A DNA stretch of 20,910 bases, from positions 1-20,910 of the forward strand of contig JAYQPQ010000030.1 of NCBI GenBank assembly GCA_038145405.1, read 5' to 3'. A model generated the notes under the pieces. The model searched no databases. It was not told the DNA's origin and saw only the letters and a program-made list of their open reading frames with translations. The DNA comes from JAYQPQ01 sp038145405 (lineage in GTDB: Bacteria; Pseudomonadota; Gammaproteobacteria; Pseudomonadales; GM7GCV1). Positions 1 through 7,658 of the stretch are shown one piece after another. Position 1 is the first letter of the stretch; every line of letters starts with the position of its first letter. A program made the translations under genes and the position numbers.

Positions 1-53
1 CAATCCGAGCTATCGTAGGGTCGGGGGGGCTCGTATTTGTTTATAAGAGCCAG
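1..53 (-). other. Residual Illumina Nextera adapter at contig edge (not genomic)
   Basis: Read on the minus strand from 53 to 20, the sequence starts CTGGCTCTTATAAACAAAT, against the Nextera mosaic end CTGTCTCTTATACACATCT, and continues with CGAGCCC...GAC like the rest of the read-2 adapter. By hand, 26 of 34 positions agree. Bases 19-12 then give an 8-nt block (CCTACGAT) where the i7 index belongs. Bases 11-1 (AGCTCGGATTG) match ATCTCGTATGC, the P7 primer start, at 7 of 11 positions. Order and spacing (34 + 8 + P7) are exactly those of adapter read-through, and the errors look like a low-quality read end. The adapter sequence is recalled knowledge; the alignment was done by eye. Confidence 0.9.
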
Positions 54-322
54 GGGTTGGCGTCCAGACTTTTCAGCTTGTAGCGACAGGAACCAAAGGC
101 GCCGCCAGGGGTGTGGCGCAGGGCGTGAATGGCTTCGGCAGACTCCAGCGAGGTGTTGTAAAGCTGTTCGCGTAGCGCGCCGAGAATGCCGTTTTTACCG
201 GCAAAAACCTTGCCGATGCGGTCGGGATGCTGGCGCGCGGTTTCGATGACGCCAGCGGCGGAAACGTTGATCACTGCGGTGACGCCGCCCGACTGGGCGT
301 AGAAGGCATTTTTCGAAGTCAT
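54..322 (-). CDS. pfp: PPi-type 6-phosphofructokinase, N-terminal part only (contig edge)
   Basis: The product would phosphorylate fructose 6-phosphate in cytosolic glycolysis. About 89 N-terminal residues are visible. They include YAQSGGVTAVINVSAAGVIE (residues 8-27), the glycine-rich phosphate-binding start of the pyrophosphate-type PFK branch, then HPDRIGKVFAGKNGILGAL and GAFGSCRYKLKSL. Family members are about 400 residues long, so most of the gene is missing. The apparent stop at 43-41 is inside adapter sequence and is not the real end. ATG at 322-320 follows AGGA with close spacing. The gene diverges from mpl across a 95-bp gap. ATP versus PPi as phosphoryl donor cannot be decided from this fragment; PPi is inferred from similarity to that branch. 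Confidence 0.85.
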
Positions 323-417
323 GGTTCCTGAGAGTTGACTGGTGCTAAGGTCAGCGCATGATACCCAATTGCATGCGGCCCTGCCGCAGCTTCGCTCGGC
401 CCAGGTAAAATAACCCC

Positions 418-1770
418 ATGCACATTCACATCCTCGGTATTTGCGGCACCTTCATGGGTAGTCTGGCCCAGCTGGCGAAGGCGCAGGGTATGCGCGTGAC
501 CGGCTGCGACGCCAACGTTTATCCTCCCATGAGCACGCAGCTGGAGCAGGCCGGCATCGAGCTGATCGAGGGGTTCGATCCCGCCCAGCTCAAGCTGGCG
601 CCCGACCTCTGGGTCATCGGCAACGCCATGAGTCGCGGTAACCCCTTGGTGGAAGCCATTCTCAATGCAGGGCAGCCCTATGTATCTGGCCCGCAGTTTC
701 TGGCTGACCACGTGCTGGCCGGCCGCTGGGTGCTGGCTGTATCGGGGACGCACGGTAAGACGACAACCTCCGCCATGCTGGCCTGGATTCTCGAGTACGC
801 GGGGTATCAGCCGGGCTACCTGATCGGCGGTGTGCCGCGCAATTTCGGCCGCTCCGCCAGCCTGGGGCAGAGCGATTTCTTTGTGGTGGAGGCCGATGAG
901 TACGACTCCGCCTTTTTCGACAAGCGTTCCAAATTTGTGCACTACCGGCCGCGCACCCTGATCATCAATAACCTGGAATTCGACCACGCCGACATCTTTG
1001 CCGATTTGGCTGCCATCCAGCGGCAATTTCATCACCTGGTGCGCACCGTCCCCTCGCAGGGCTGCATTTTTTATCCGCTTCAGGATGCGGCCCTAGCGGA
1101 AACCCTGGCCTGGGGGTGCTGGAGTGAGCGAGTCAGCCTGGGCGATACCATCTCCGGAGCAGACTGGAGCGCCGAGGACCTGCAGGCCGGTGCCAGCCGC
1201 ATTCGCATCGCTTCCGCACGCCACGGCAGTGTGGAATTTGCCTGGCAGCATGGCGGTCAGCACAATCTGGCAAATGCCCTGGCCGCCGTGGCAGCGGCAC
1301 ACTCGGTGGGCGTGCCGCTGGAACAGAGTGGCGCTGCGCTGACCGACTTTTCCGGCGTCAAGCGGCGCATGGAAAAACTGGCAGAGCGCAAGGGGGTGCA
1401 CCTCTATGACGATTTTGCCCACCACCCCACGGCCATACTCACCACACTCGAGGGTTTGCGGCAGCGCTATCCCAAGGAGCGCATCCTGGCGTTGATCGAA
1501 CCGCGCTCCAATACCATGAAGCTGGGGGTGCACCAGGATCGTTTGCGCGACAGCGTGGCGCCCGCCGATCAGGTGTTCTGGTTTGCGGCGCCGGGTCTGG
1601 GCTGGGATCCCAGCCGCGTCTGCAGGCCGACGGATCAGGTGTTCAGTTCGATTGATGCGCTCGCCGAGGCGGCCCTGGCGCAGGCTCAGGGCAATGTACA
1701 CCTGGTGCTAATGAGCAACGGCGGCTTTGCTGGTCTGCGCGAGCGCCTCAGCCAAGCCCTGACAACCTAA
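418..1770 (+). CDS. mpl: UDP-N-acetylmuramate:L-alanyl-gamma-D-glutamyl-meso-diaminopimelate ligase
   Basis: This is the Mur-ligase-fold enzyme of cytoplasmic peptidoglycan recycling. It joins the recycled tripeptide L-Ala-gamma-D-Glu-meso-DAP to UDP-MurNAc with ATP. The 450 residues match the family length. The N-terminal Rossmann-like start MHIHILGICGTFMGSLA is typical of Mpl. The ATP-binding loop GTHGKTTT lies at about residues 111-118, EADEYDSAFFDKRSKF and NNLEFDHADIF follow in the central domain, and DDFAHHPTAI at about 331 marks the C-terminal domain. ATG at 418 is the first start and fits the N-terminal motif. I see no good Shine-Dalgarno; a TAAAAT box at 406-411 would give an almost leaderless message. 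The next gene starts 113 bp downstream. Confidence 0.96.
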   Translation: MHIHILGICGTFMGSLAQLAKAQGMRVTGCDANVYPPMSTQLEQAGIELIEGFDPAQLKLAPDLWVIGNAMSRGNPLVEAILNAGQPYVSGPQFLADHVLAGRWVLAVSGTHGKTTTSAMLAWILEYAGYQPGYLIGGVPRNFGRSASLGQSDFFVVEADEYDSAFFDKRSKFVHYRPRTLIINNLEFDHADIFADLAAIQRQFHHLVRTVPSQGCIFYPLQDAALAETLAWGCWSERVSLGDTISGADWSAEDLQAGASRIRIASARHGSVEFAWQHGGQHNLANALAAVAAAHSVGVPLEQSGAALTDFSGVKRRMEKLAERKGVHLYDDFAHHPTAILTTLEGLRQRYPKERILALIEPRSNTMKLGVHQDRLRDSVAPADQVFWFAAPGLGWDPSRVCRPTDQVFSSIDALAEAALAQAQGNVHLVLMSNGGFAGLRERLSQALTT

Positions 1771-1883
1771 GCAGCCCTGAATTTCCGGTAACCAAGCCTG
1801 GTCCCTGCGCTGTTATCATGCTGCACTAGTCGGGTGGTACCTCGCGGGGGCCTTCTTTCAAGAGTCACAGAGCAGGAGTCTTC

Positions 1884-4472
1884 GTGGCCCAATCCCTAAC
1901 TCAAGCCTATCGTTCCTTTGTGTTGGAAAAGCCGGCGTTGGCACTGGCGCTGGTCGCTCTACTGGTGGTGATCGCCGCCCTGGGTGTGCCGCGCCTGCGG
2001 CTGGACGCCTCGGCAGATGCTCTGACGCTGGAAAGTGATCGCGCACTGGACTTTTTCCGCGAGGTATCCAGTCGATACGACACCGGCGATGTCATCGTCG
2101 TCACCTATAGCGTTGAAGATGACCTCTACAGCGATGCCTCGCTACTGACGCTGAAGCAACTGCGCGATGAGCTGGCTCAGGTCGACCGGGTCAAGTCCGT
2201 CTTTTCCATTCTCGATGTGCCGCTGCTCTATAGCCCAAAGCTCACCTTGGTTCAGCTCGGCGGCGATATGCCCAAGCTGCTCGATCCCGGCGTCGATCGC
2301 GAGCTGGCGCGACAGGAGTTCTGGAGCAGCCCAATCTACCGTGACACCCTGGTTGGCCGGGACGGGCGCACCACGGCCGTGGTGCTCAATATCGAGGTGG
2401 ACGAGCAGGCCATCAGCCTGGTGCGCGAACGCGACGCGCTCCTGCTGAAAGAAGAGGAGCAAGGCCTGAATGCATCCGAGCAGCAGCGCCTGCAGCGGGT
2501 GCGGGCGGACTATTTGGCCTACCGGACGGCGGCAACCGAACGCGATAACGCCTTGGTGGCGCAGGTGCGTCAGATCGCCTTCAACTACCAGGACCGTGCC
2601 GACCTCTTTGTCGGGGGCGCGCTGATGATCACGGCCGACATGATGGCCTACATCCGCAGCGACCTGGTCAACTTCGGCCTGGGTATTCTCACCTTTATCA
2701 TCATTGCCCTGGTGGTGGTCTTCCGCGAGTGGCGCTTTGTAATGCTGCCGCTACTGAATTGTCTGTGCACCGCAGTCATCATGCTGGGCCTGCTGGCCTG
2801 GACCGACTGGCGCATGACCGTCATCTCGTCGAACTTTGTGCTGCTGCTAATTATCGTCACCCTGGCACTTTCCGTGCACCTCATCGTGCGCTTCCAGGAA
2901 AGTTGCCGCATGGCGCCGCGCGCCCCGTTGTTCAAACAGGTGCTGGTCACCAGCCGCGCCATGGCCAGGCCCTGCTTTTATACAGTGATCACCACGGTGG
3001 TAGCCTTTGTCTCGCTGGTGGTCAGCGATATTCGGCCGGTGATGGACTTTGGCTGGATGATGACCCTGGGCATTTCGCTGGGCCTGGTGCTGACCTTCAT
3101 CATCGTCCCCGCCGGACTGTTGCTGACCTCGGCGCGTGCCTGCACCGACCTCGGACCGGAGGAACCGCGCTACACACTCTGCTTTGCCACCCTGGTAGAG
3201 AAACATCGCGGCCTGGTGTTGGGTGTGGCGCTGACGCTAGCCCTGGTGTCGGCCTGGGGCGTCACCCAATTGAATGTGGAAAACCGCTTTATCGATTACT
3301 TTAAATCGAATACTGAGATTCATCAGGGCATGACGGTAATTGATACCCAGCTGGGCGGCACCCTGTCGCTGGATGTGATTCTCGATGCGCCGGTGCAGCT
3401 TGAGCCTGCTGAGCAGACGGTGGCGTTGGATGCCGCCGGCGAAGATCTCTTCGCCGACGATGGCTTTGCCGACGACCCCTTTGCTGCCAATGACGGAGCG
3501 CCGGAGCAGGAATTCAGTTACTGGTGGAGTCGCGTCGGTCTCGATCAGGTCGAGCAGCTGCACGACTTCCTCGAAGACCAGCCGGAAATTGGCAAGGTCG
3601 ATTCACTGGCCACCGGCTACAAGGTTGCGCGCGATCTGACCGGCGGCACCCTGAATGACATCGAGATCGCCTTTATGCGTCGCAATCTCGGCGAGGAGCT
3701 GGAAGCTGTGCTGCTCGAGCCCTACCTGGACGACGGCATTAATCAAACCCGCATCAGCGTGCGGGTGCGGGAAACCGAGCGCGGACTGAATCGCGCCGAG
3801 CTGATTCAGCGCGTCGAGGATTTTGTCACCCAGGATATGGCGATACCACTGGAGCGCGTCGCCCTGACCGGCTACATTGTGCTTTACAACAATGTGTTGC
3901 AAAGCCTGTTCGGTTCGCAGATCAAGACGCTGGGCGCGGTATTTGCCGGCATCCTGATCATGTTTGTCTTTTTGTTTCGCTCGCTCTTTGTGTCGTTGGT
4001 GGCCATTGTGCCTAACCTGCTGGCTGCGGCCATCGTGCTGGGCGTGATGGGGCTGGCGGGCATTCCGCTGGACATCATGACCATTACCATTGCTGCTATC
4101 ACGGTCGGCATGGGGGTGGATAATTCCATCCACTATATTCACCGCTTCAAGCGCGAGTTGCAGTGGGACGGCAATTACCAGGCGGCTATGCATCGGTCGC
4201 ACCGCACCATCGGGCGTGCGCTGACCTATACGGCAGTGACGGTGATCATGGGCTTTTCCGTACTCGCATTTTCGAACTTCATTCCGTCCATCTACTTCGG
4301 TCTGCTCACCAGCCTGGCCATGACCACGGCGCTGGTCGGCTCCCTGACGCTGCTGCCAGCGCTCATTTTGCTATTCAGACCCTTTGGCACCGAGGGCGAC
4401 GGCGACGAAGACGAGTTCGAGCCCGAGGAGCGCGCCTCCGATATCAGCCTGTTACCGGGAGGTGGCTTCTAG
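1884..4472 (+). CDS. RND superfamily / MMPL-type exporter
   Basis: This is a predicted inner-membrane exporter of 862 residues, of the MmpL/HpnN-like RND type (COG1033-like) that is usually linked to lipid or hydrophobic substrates. It shows the two-fold RND layout: TM1 at about 19-36, a large periplasmic loop, a TM bundle at about 260-410, TM7 at about 443-460, a second periplasmic loop and a TM bundle at about 690-840. GMGVDNSIHYIHRF at about 741 is the characteristic family motif in the second bundle. An acidic, low-complexity insert (about 515-540) sits in the second loop, and the C-terminal tail is acidic. The start is GTG at 1884 with AGGAG a few bases upstream. An Atm1-type ABC gene follows on the same strand after 146 bp. 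The substrate is unknown. Confidence 0.9.
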   Translation: MAQSLTQAYRSFVLEKPALALALVALLVVIAALGVPRLRLDASADALTLESDRALDFFREVSSRYDTGDVIVVTYSVEDDLYSDASLLTLKQLRDELAQVDRVKSVFSILDVPLLYSPKLTLVQLGGDMPKLLDPGVDRELARQEFWSSPIYRDTLVGRDGRTTAVVLNIEVDEQAISLVRERDALLLKEEEQGLNASEQQRLQRVRADYLAYRTAATERDNALVAQVRQIAFNYQDRADLFVGGALMITADMMAYIRSDLVNFGLGILTFIIIALVVVFREWRFVMLPLLNCLCTAVIMLGLLAWTDWRMTVISSNFVLLLIIVTLALSVHLIVRFQESCRMAPRAPLFKQVLVTSRAMARPCFYTVITTVVAFVSLVVSDIRPVMDFGWMMTLGISLGLVLTFIIVPAGLLLTSARACTDLGPEEPRYTLCFATLVEKHRGLVLGVALTLALVSAWGVTQLNVENRFIDYFKSNTEIHQGMTVIDTQLGGTLSLDVILDAPVQLEPAEQTVALDAAGEDLFADDGFADDPFAANDGAPEQEFSYWWSRVGLDQVEQLHDFLEDQPEIGKVDSLATGYKVARDLTGGTLNDIEIAFMRRNLGEELEAVLLEPYLDDGINQTRISVRVRETERGLNRAELIQRVEDFVTQDMAIPLERVALTGYIVLYNNVLQSLFGSQIKTLGAVFAGILIMFVFLFRSLFVSLVAIVPNLLAAAIVLGVMGLAGIPLDIMTITIAAITVGMGVDNSIHYIHRFKRELQWDGNYQAAMHRSHRTIGRALTYTAVTVIMGFSVLAFSNFIPSIYFGLLTSLAMTTALVGSLTLLPALILLFRPFGTEGDGDEDEFEPEERASDISLLPGGGF

Positions 4473-4534
4473 CGCTGATGGTGCCATAAATGGCATCTTT
4501 CAGATTAATGGCTAGCGCTTTTTGCTCTGTGCTC

Positions 4535-4560
4535 GGGGGCGGGGCGGCCCCCAGGTTTTT
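4535..4560 (+). terminator. Possible weak intrinsic terminator after the RND gene
   Basis: GGGGGC (4535-4540) and GCCCCC (4547-4552) form a 6-bp all-GC stem with a 6-nt loop, followed after three bases by five T residues (4556-4560). It lies between the RND stop and the chosen ABC start. The short stem and the offset T-run make it uncertain; partial read-through into the ABC gene is possible. Confidence 0.4.
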
Positions 4561-4618
4561 GCCTCGGGACGTCCCAATCCACTATGCTGCCCGACCTGAA
4601 TGCAACCCGAGACGGCCG

Positions 4619-6433
4619 ATGCGTGGCGTACGCAATCAACCCGAGAGTGACTGGTCCGGCGACTGGAAAGTCGTGGCCAGGCTGGTGCCCTATCTGCTGG
4701 AGTTTCCGGGTCGCGTGGCGGCGGCGATGGCCTTCCTGGTGCTGGCAAAAATCGCCAATGTGCTGGTGCCCCTGGTGCTCAAGCACATTGTCGACGGGCT
4801 CAGCGACCCCGCCGCCCAGTTGCTGGCAGTGCCCATTGCACTCTTGTTGGCCTATGGTCTGCTGCGCTTCGGCACCACCCTGCTGGGCGAGTTGCGCGAC
4901 GCCGTTTTCAGCCGGGTAGCGGAGCGCGGCATGCGGCGCATCGCGCTGGAAGTTTTCACCCATATGCACCAGTTGGATCTGAACTTCCATCTGAGTCGCA
5001 AGACCGGCGGGGTATCGCGCGATATCGAGCGCGGCACCAGCGGCATCGCCTTTCTGCTGCGTTTCATGCTGTTCAATATCATCCCGACGCTCTTTGAGCT
5101 GGTGCTGATCGTCGGCATCCTGCTGTACAACTTCAGCCTCGGCTTTACCCTGATCACCCTGGCTGCTGTCGGGCTCTATATTCTGTTTTCCGTGGTGGTC
5201 ACCGAGTGGCGTCTGCGCTACGTGCGCGAGGCCAATCAGCAGGACAGCCTGTCCAGCACGCGGGCAATCGACAGTCTGCTCAACTATGAGACGGTCAAGT
5301 ATTTCGGCAACGAGGCCTACGAGGCCCGACTCTACGACGCCCAGCTCGCCGACTGGGAGCAGGCGCGTCTGAAAAACCGCTATTCGCTCTTTGCCCTTAA
5401 CGCCGGCCAGGCGCTGATTATCGGCGTAGCATTGACGGCCATGATGTGGCTGGCAGCATCCCAGGTGGTTAGCGGCGCCATGACCATCGGCGATCTGGTG
5501 ATGATCAATGCCTACATGATCCAACTCTTCGTACCGCTGAATTTCCTCGGTTTCGTCTACCGCGAGATCAAGAATTCCATGGCCAATATCGAACGCATGT
5601 TCAGCCTGCTGTCCACCCAAGCCGGCATTGTCGATGCACCTGATGCCAAGGTCTTGCAGGTAGCCGGTGGCGAGGTCTGCTTCGACCATGTGAGTTTCGC
5701 CTACTGTCCAGATCGGCCGATTCTCCGGGACCTTAGCTTCACCATTCCGGCGGGTCAGAAGTACGCCGTGGTAGGGCCCAGCGGCGCCGGCAAATCCACC
5801 CTGGCGCGGTTGCTGTTCCGTTTCTACGATCCGACCGAGGGCAGCATTCGCATTGACGGCCAGCGCATCGCCACGGTGACCCAGCAAAGCCTGCGCGCCG
5901 CCATCGGCGTGGTGCCGCAGGACACCGTGCTATTCAACGCCAGCATCGCCTTCAATATCGGCTACGGCCGCACCGATGCCACGCCTGAAGAAATACAGCA
6001 GGCGGCGCGCATGGCGCATCTGGAGGAATTTATTCAGAAATTGCCGGACGGCTACGATACCGAGGTCGGCGAGCGCGGTCTGAAGGTATCAGGAGGTGAG
6101 AAGCAGCGCATTGCCATCGCTCGCATGCTGCTCAAGGCGCCGCAAATCCTGGTATTTGACGAGGCGACCTCCTCGCTGGATTCGCGCTCGGAAAAAGCCA
6201 TTCTCGCCGCTCAGCGTGAAGTCGCGGCGCACCACACCACCCTGGTCATTGCCCACCGTCTCTCTACGGTGATCGACGCCGATCGCATCCTGGTGCTGCA
6301 GGATGGAGAAATTGTCGAGCAGGGAAGCCACGCCGAATTGCTGGCGCGCGACGGTGTCTATGCCGACCTGTGGCGCCACCAGCAACAACAGCAACAACAG
6401 CAGGAACTGCAGCGCCAGACGCTGGAAGCCTGA
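4619..6433 (+). CDS. ABC exporter of the Atm1 / heavy-metal tolerance type
   Basis: This is a half-size ABC exporter of 604 residues with a transmembrane domain followed by an ATPase domain, acting as an inner-membrane homodimer. Family knowledge links Atm1-like proteins to export of glutathione-type thiol or metal conjugates. The ATPase motifs are complete: Walker A GPSGAGKST at about 385-393, signature VSGGEKQRIAIARML at about 488, Walker B ILVFDEATSSLDS at about 509, and H-loop IAHRLSTV at about 543. LLNYETVKYFGNEAYE in the membrane domain is typical of this subfamily. I chose ATG 4619 because MRGVRNQ then WKVVARLVPYLLEF matches the usual Atm1-like N-terminus. The frame is open back to ATG 4490, but that extension is unlike the family. 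The protein ends in a polyglutamine tail. Confidence 0.93.
   Translation: MRGVRNQPESDWSGDWKVVARLVPYLLEFPGRVAAAMAFLVLAKIANVLVPLVLKHIVDGLSDPAAQLLAVPIALLLAYGLLRFGTTLLGELRDAVFSRVAERGMRRIALEVFTHMHQLDLNFHLSRKTGGVSRDIERGTSGIAFLLRFMLFNIIPTLFELVLIVGILLYNFSLGFTLITLAAVGLYILFSVVVTEWRLRYVREANQQDSLSSTRAIDSLLNYETVKYFGNEAYEARLYDAQLADWEQARLKNRYSLFALNAGQALIIGVALTAMMWLAASQVVSGAMTIGDLVMINAYMIQLFVPLNFLGFVYREIKNSMANIERMFSLLSTQAGIVDAPDAKVLQVAGGEVCFDHVSFAYCPDRPILRDLSFTIPAGQKYAVVGPSGAGKSTLARLLFRFYDPTEGSIRIDGQRIATVTQQSLRAAIGVVPQDTVLFNASIAFNIGYGRTDATPEEIQQAARMAHLEEFIQKLPDGYDTEVGERGLKVSGGEKQRIAIARMLLKAPQILVFDEATSSLDSRSEKAILAAQREVAAHHTTLVIAHRLSTVIDADRILVLQDGEIVEQGSHAELLARDGVYADLWRHQQQQQQQQELQRQTLEA
6380..6403 (+). repeat. 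CAG/CAA repeat encoding eight glutamines
   Basis: Eight consecutive CAG or CAA codons encode Gln at about residues 588-595 of the ABC exporter, just before its C-terminus and outside the ATPase fold. The CAG-CAA-CAA unit is repeated, so the tract could vary in length by slippage. Confidence 0.9.
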
Positions 6434-6434
6434 A

Positions 6435-6560
6435 TCAGTCTCGGTTCAGAAAGCGGCGCCAGGAACCCAGCGCGGTAATTTCCGTTGCTCCGGCAATAGC
6501 CCAGGGTTCGCAGATAAATCCGGTCACCCAGCGGCCATCGGCCAATTCCACCTTGCCCAG
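6435..6560 (-). pseudogene. 3' remnant of an allophanate hydrolase (AtzF-type) gene
   Basis: On the minus strand, ending at TGA 6437-6435, a frame reads LGKVELADGRWVTGF, then ICEPWAIAGATEIT, then ALGSWRRFL. From memory this matches the extreme C-terminus of allophanate hydrolases, whose pattern is GKVxLADG...GF...A..GA.DIT.FGGWR.YL. A full-length enzyme has about 600 residues and splits allophanate into ammonia and CO2; only about 41 residues remain. The frame meets an in-frame TGA about 66 bases upstream of the recognisable part and has no convincing start. It abuts the convergent ABC stop with a 1-bp gap. Family identity is by recalled pattern, not by a search. Confidence 0.6.
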
Positions 6561-6684
6561 CCGCAAAATGCGGCACCGCGGCACGTGCGCGAAACAATTT
6601 GAACAAAAAGATCATTTTTAACCCGGCTTGCCTCTTGATGTGGCGCGTCAGGTGGGATGGCCTGGTCGCTGTTAAAAGGACGCG

Positions 6685-6724
6685 AAAAAAAGGGGGGGGG
6701 AATTCCCCGCGTATTCCTCCCCCG
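6685..6724 (-). terminator. Intrinsic terminator after the hybrid hydrolase pseudogene
   Basis: On the minus strand GGGGGAGGAAT (6723-6713) pairs with ATTCC plus C residues (6703-6693), giving ten pairs with one A-C mismatch and a 9-nt loop. Seven T residues follow (6691-6685). It begins 7 bp past the TGA of the pseudogene. This is a textbook rho-independent terminator. The homopolymer runs (nine G and seven A on the plus strand) are also sequencing-error prone. Confidence 0.75.
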
Positions 6725-6730
6725 TTCTGG

Positions 6731-7504
6731 TCAGGGATACCAGTTGCGCTGACGTACCTCGGAACGATCCCCCACCAGCTGTTCAAAGACATCTACATCG
6801 GTACCGCGATGGTGGTAGGGATAGACGATGGTCGGCTGAAAGGTCCGCACGGCTTCAGCGGCCTGCTCGACTGTAATGGTGTAGGGCAGGTTGATGGGGA
6901 TAAAGGCGACATCGATATGCTGCAATGCCAGCATTTCCGGAATGGCCTCGGTATCTCCGGCAACATAGACGCGCGTATCGCCGAAGGTCAGCACATGACC
7001 GTTGCCGCGACCCGGGTTATGGAACTGCAGGCGGTCCGCGGTGATGTTGTACATGGGTACCGCTTCGATTCCCACGCCCATCAGAGTGGTGCGCTCGGCC
7101 ATATAGGCAAAGAAAATATTCAGGTCATAGCTGCGCGCTGGGTTCATGACCCCGACATAGACATTGCCGGAAAAGTCCGCCGGGTTGGCCGGTCGGCGCG
7201 ACAGGAAGCGGGTGGTGTAGGGAGCGTCGCTGTAGAGAACATCCAGCACGGAGCCGTCGGCCGGGCCCCAGTTGTATACATTGGCGTTGCCGCTGATGAA
7301 GTACTCCTCTTCGATAAAGCCATGGCCATCCAGATCCAGTGGCCTCTGCAGCACCTTGTAATGCAGCCAGGGAATGGATTGGCTGGTGATGGGTATGGGC
7401 GCGGTGTCGGGCAGGTCGGGAACGTAGTTTTGTGCGGTGGTGGCGGTACAGATAGTCATTAAAGCCAGGCCTTAGACGGCCAGGCTAAAGCGTTGGGTAG
7501 GCAT
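6731..7504 (-). pseudogene. Broken secreted hydrolase gene: alpha/beta-hydrolase-type N-part fused to MBL-fold C-part, with an in-frame stop
   Basis: The original start is ATG 7504-7502, seven bases after AGAGGGG. It reads MPTQRFSLAV, then TAA at 7474-7472, then GLALMTICTATTAQN in the same frame, so a stop splits a signal peptide. The next ATG (7459) leaves only a weak signal. The part to about 7108 (EEEYFISGNANVYNW, SDAPYTTRFLSRRPA, FSGNVYVGVMNPAR) resembles PF20091-type alpha/beta-hydrolase-domain proteins and stops before their catalytic region. From about 7100 it becomes a metallo-beta-lactamase-fold C-terminus (GIEAVPMYN, VYVAGDTEAIPEM, INLPYTITVEQAAEA, YPYHHRG). The N-terminal half of that fold, with the HxHxDH metal motif, is absent. 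Neither enzyme can be complete, so I call a pseudogene. A true new fusion is the less likely alternative. Confidence 0.7.
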
Positions 7505-7533
7505 GAAAAATCCCCTCTTAGTGTGCTCGTCCA

Positions 7534-7551
7534 GGCAACCCTTGGGTTGCC
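7534..7551. repeat. Inverted repeat between the TSUP gene and the hybrid pseudogene
   Basis: GGCAACCC and GGGTTGCC form a perfect 8-bp inverted repeat separated by TT. It lies 30 bp upstream of the pseudogene ATG and 108 bp downstream of the TSUP stop on the minus strand. No T-run follows on either strand, so it is not a standard terminator. It could be an operator or an RNA hairpin in the leader. Confidence 0.4.
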
Positions 7552-7618
7552 CCCGCAAGAGGACAGCTGGTGTATCACCCCTCTTTGGCCGGTGGTCCCC
7601 CTCCGCCAGCTGAAAGCA

Positions 7619-7648
7619 AGTATAAGATTGGCTTTCCCCGACAGACAA
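7619..7648 (-). promoter_or_regulatory. Candidate sigma-70 promoter for the hybrid pseudogene
   Basis: On the minus strand TTGTCT (7648-7643) and TATACT (7624-7619) are 18 bp apart, matching TTGACA at 4 of 6 and TATAAT at 5 of 6 positions. It lies about 115 bp upstream of ATG 7504 in the gap after the TSUP stop. Function is inferred from the match alone. Confidence 0.4.
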
Positions 7649-7658
7649 CCGCCGGGAA

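Noticed and set aside
41..53. A natural stop giving a 93-residue phosphofructokinase-like protein
   Set aside because: The stop lies inside the adapter sequence; the family is about four times longer.
406..411. TAAAAT as a promoter -10 box for mpl
   Set aside because: No acceptable -35 hexamer lies 16-18 bp upstream, so it is noted only in the mpl entry.
4490..4618. Upstream start (ATG 4490) for the ABC exporter
   Set aside because: The added 43 residues are unlike Atm1-type N-termini and would cover the possible terminator; ATG 4619 fits the family.
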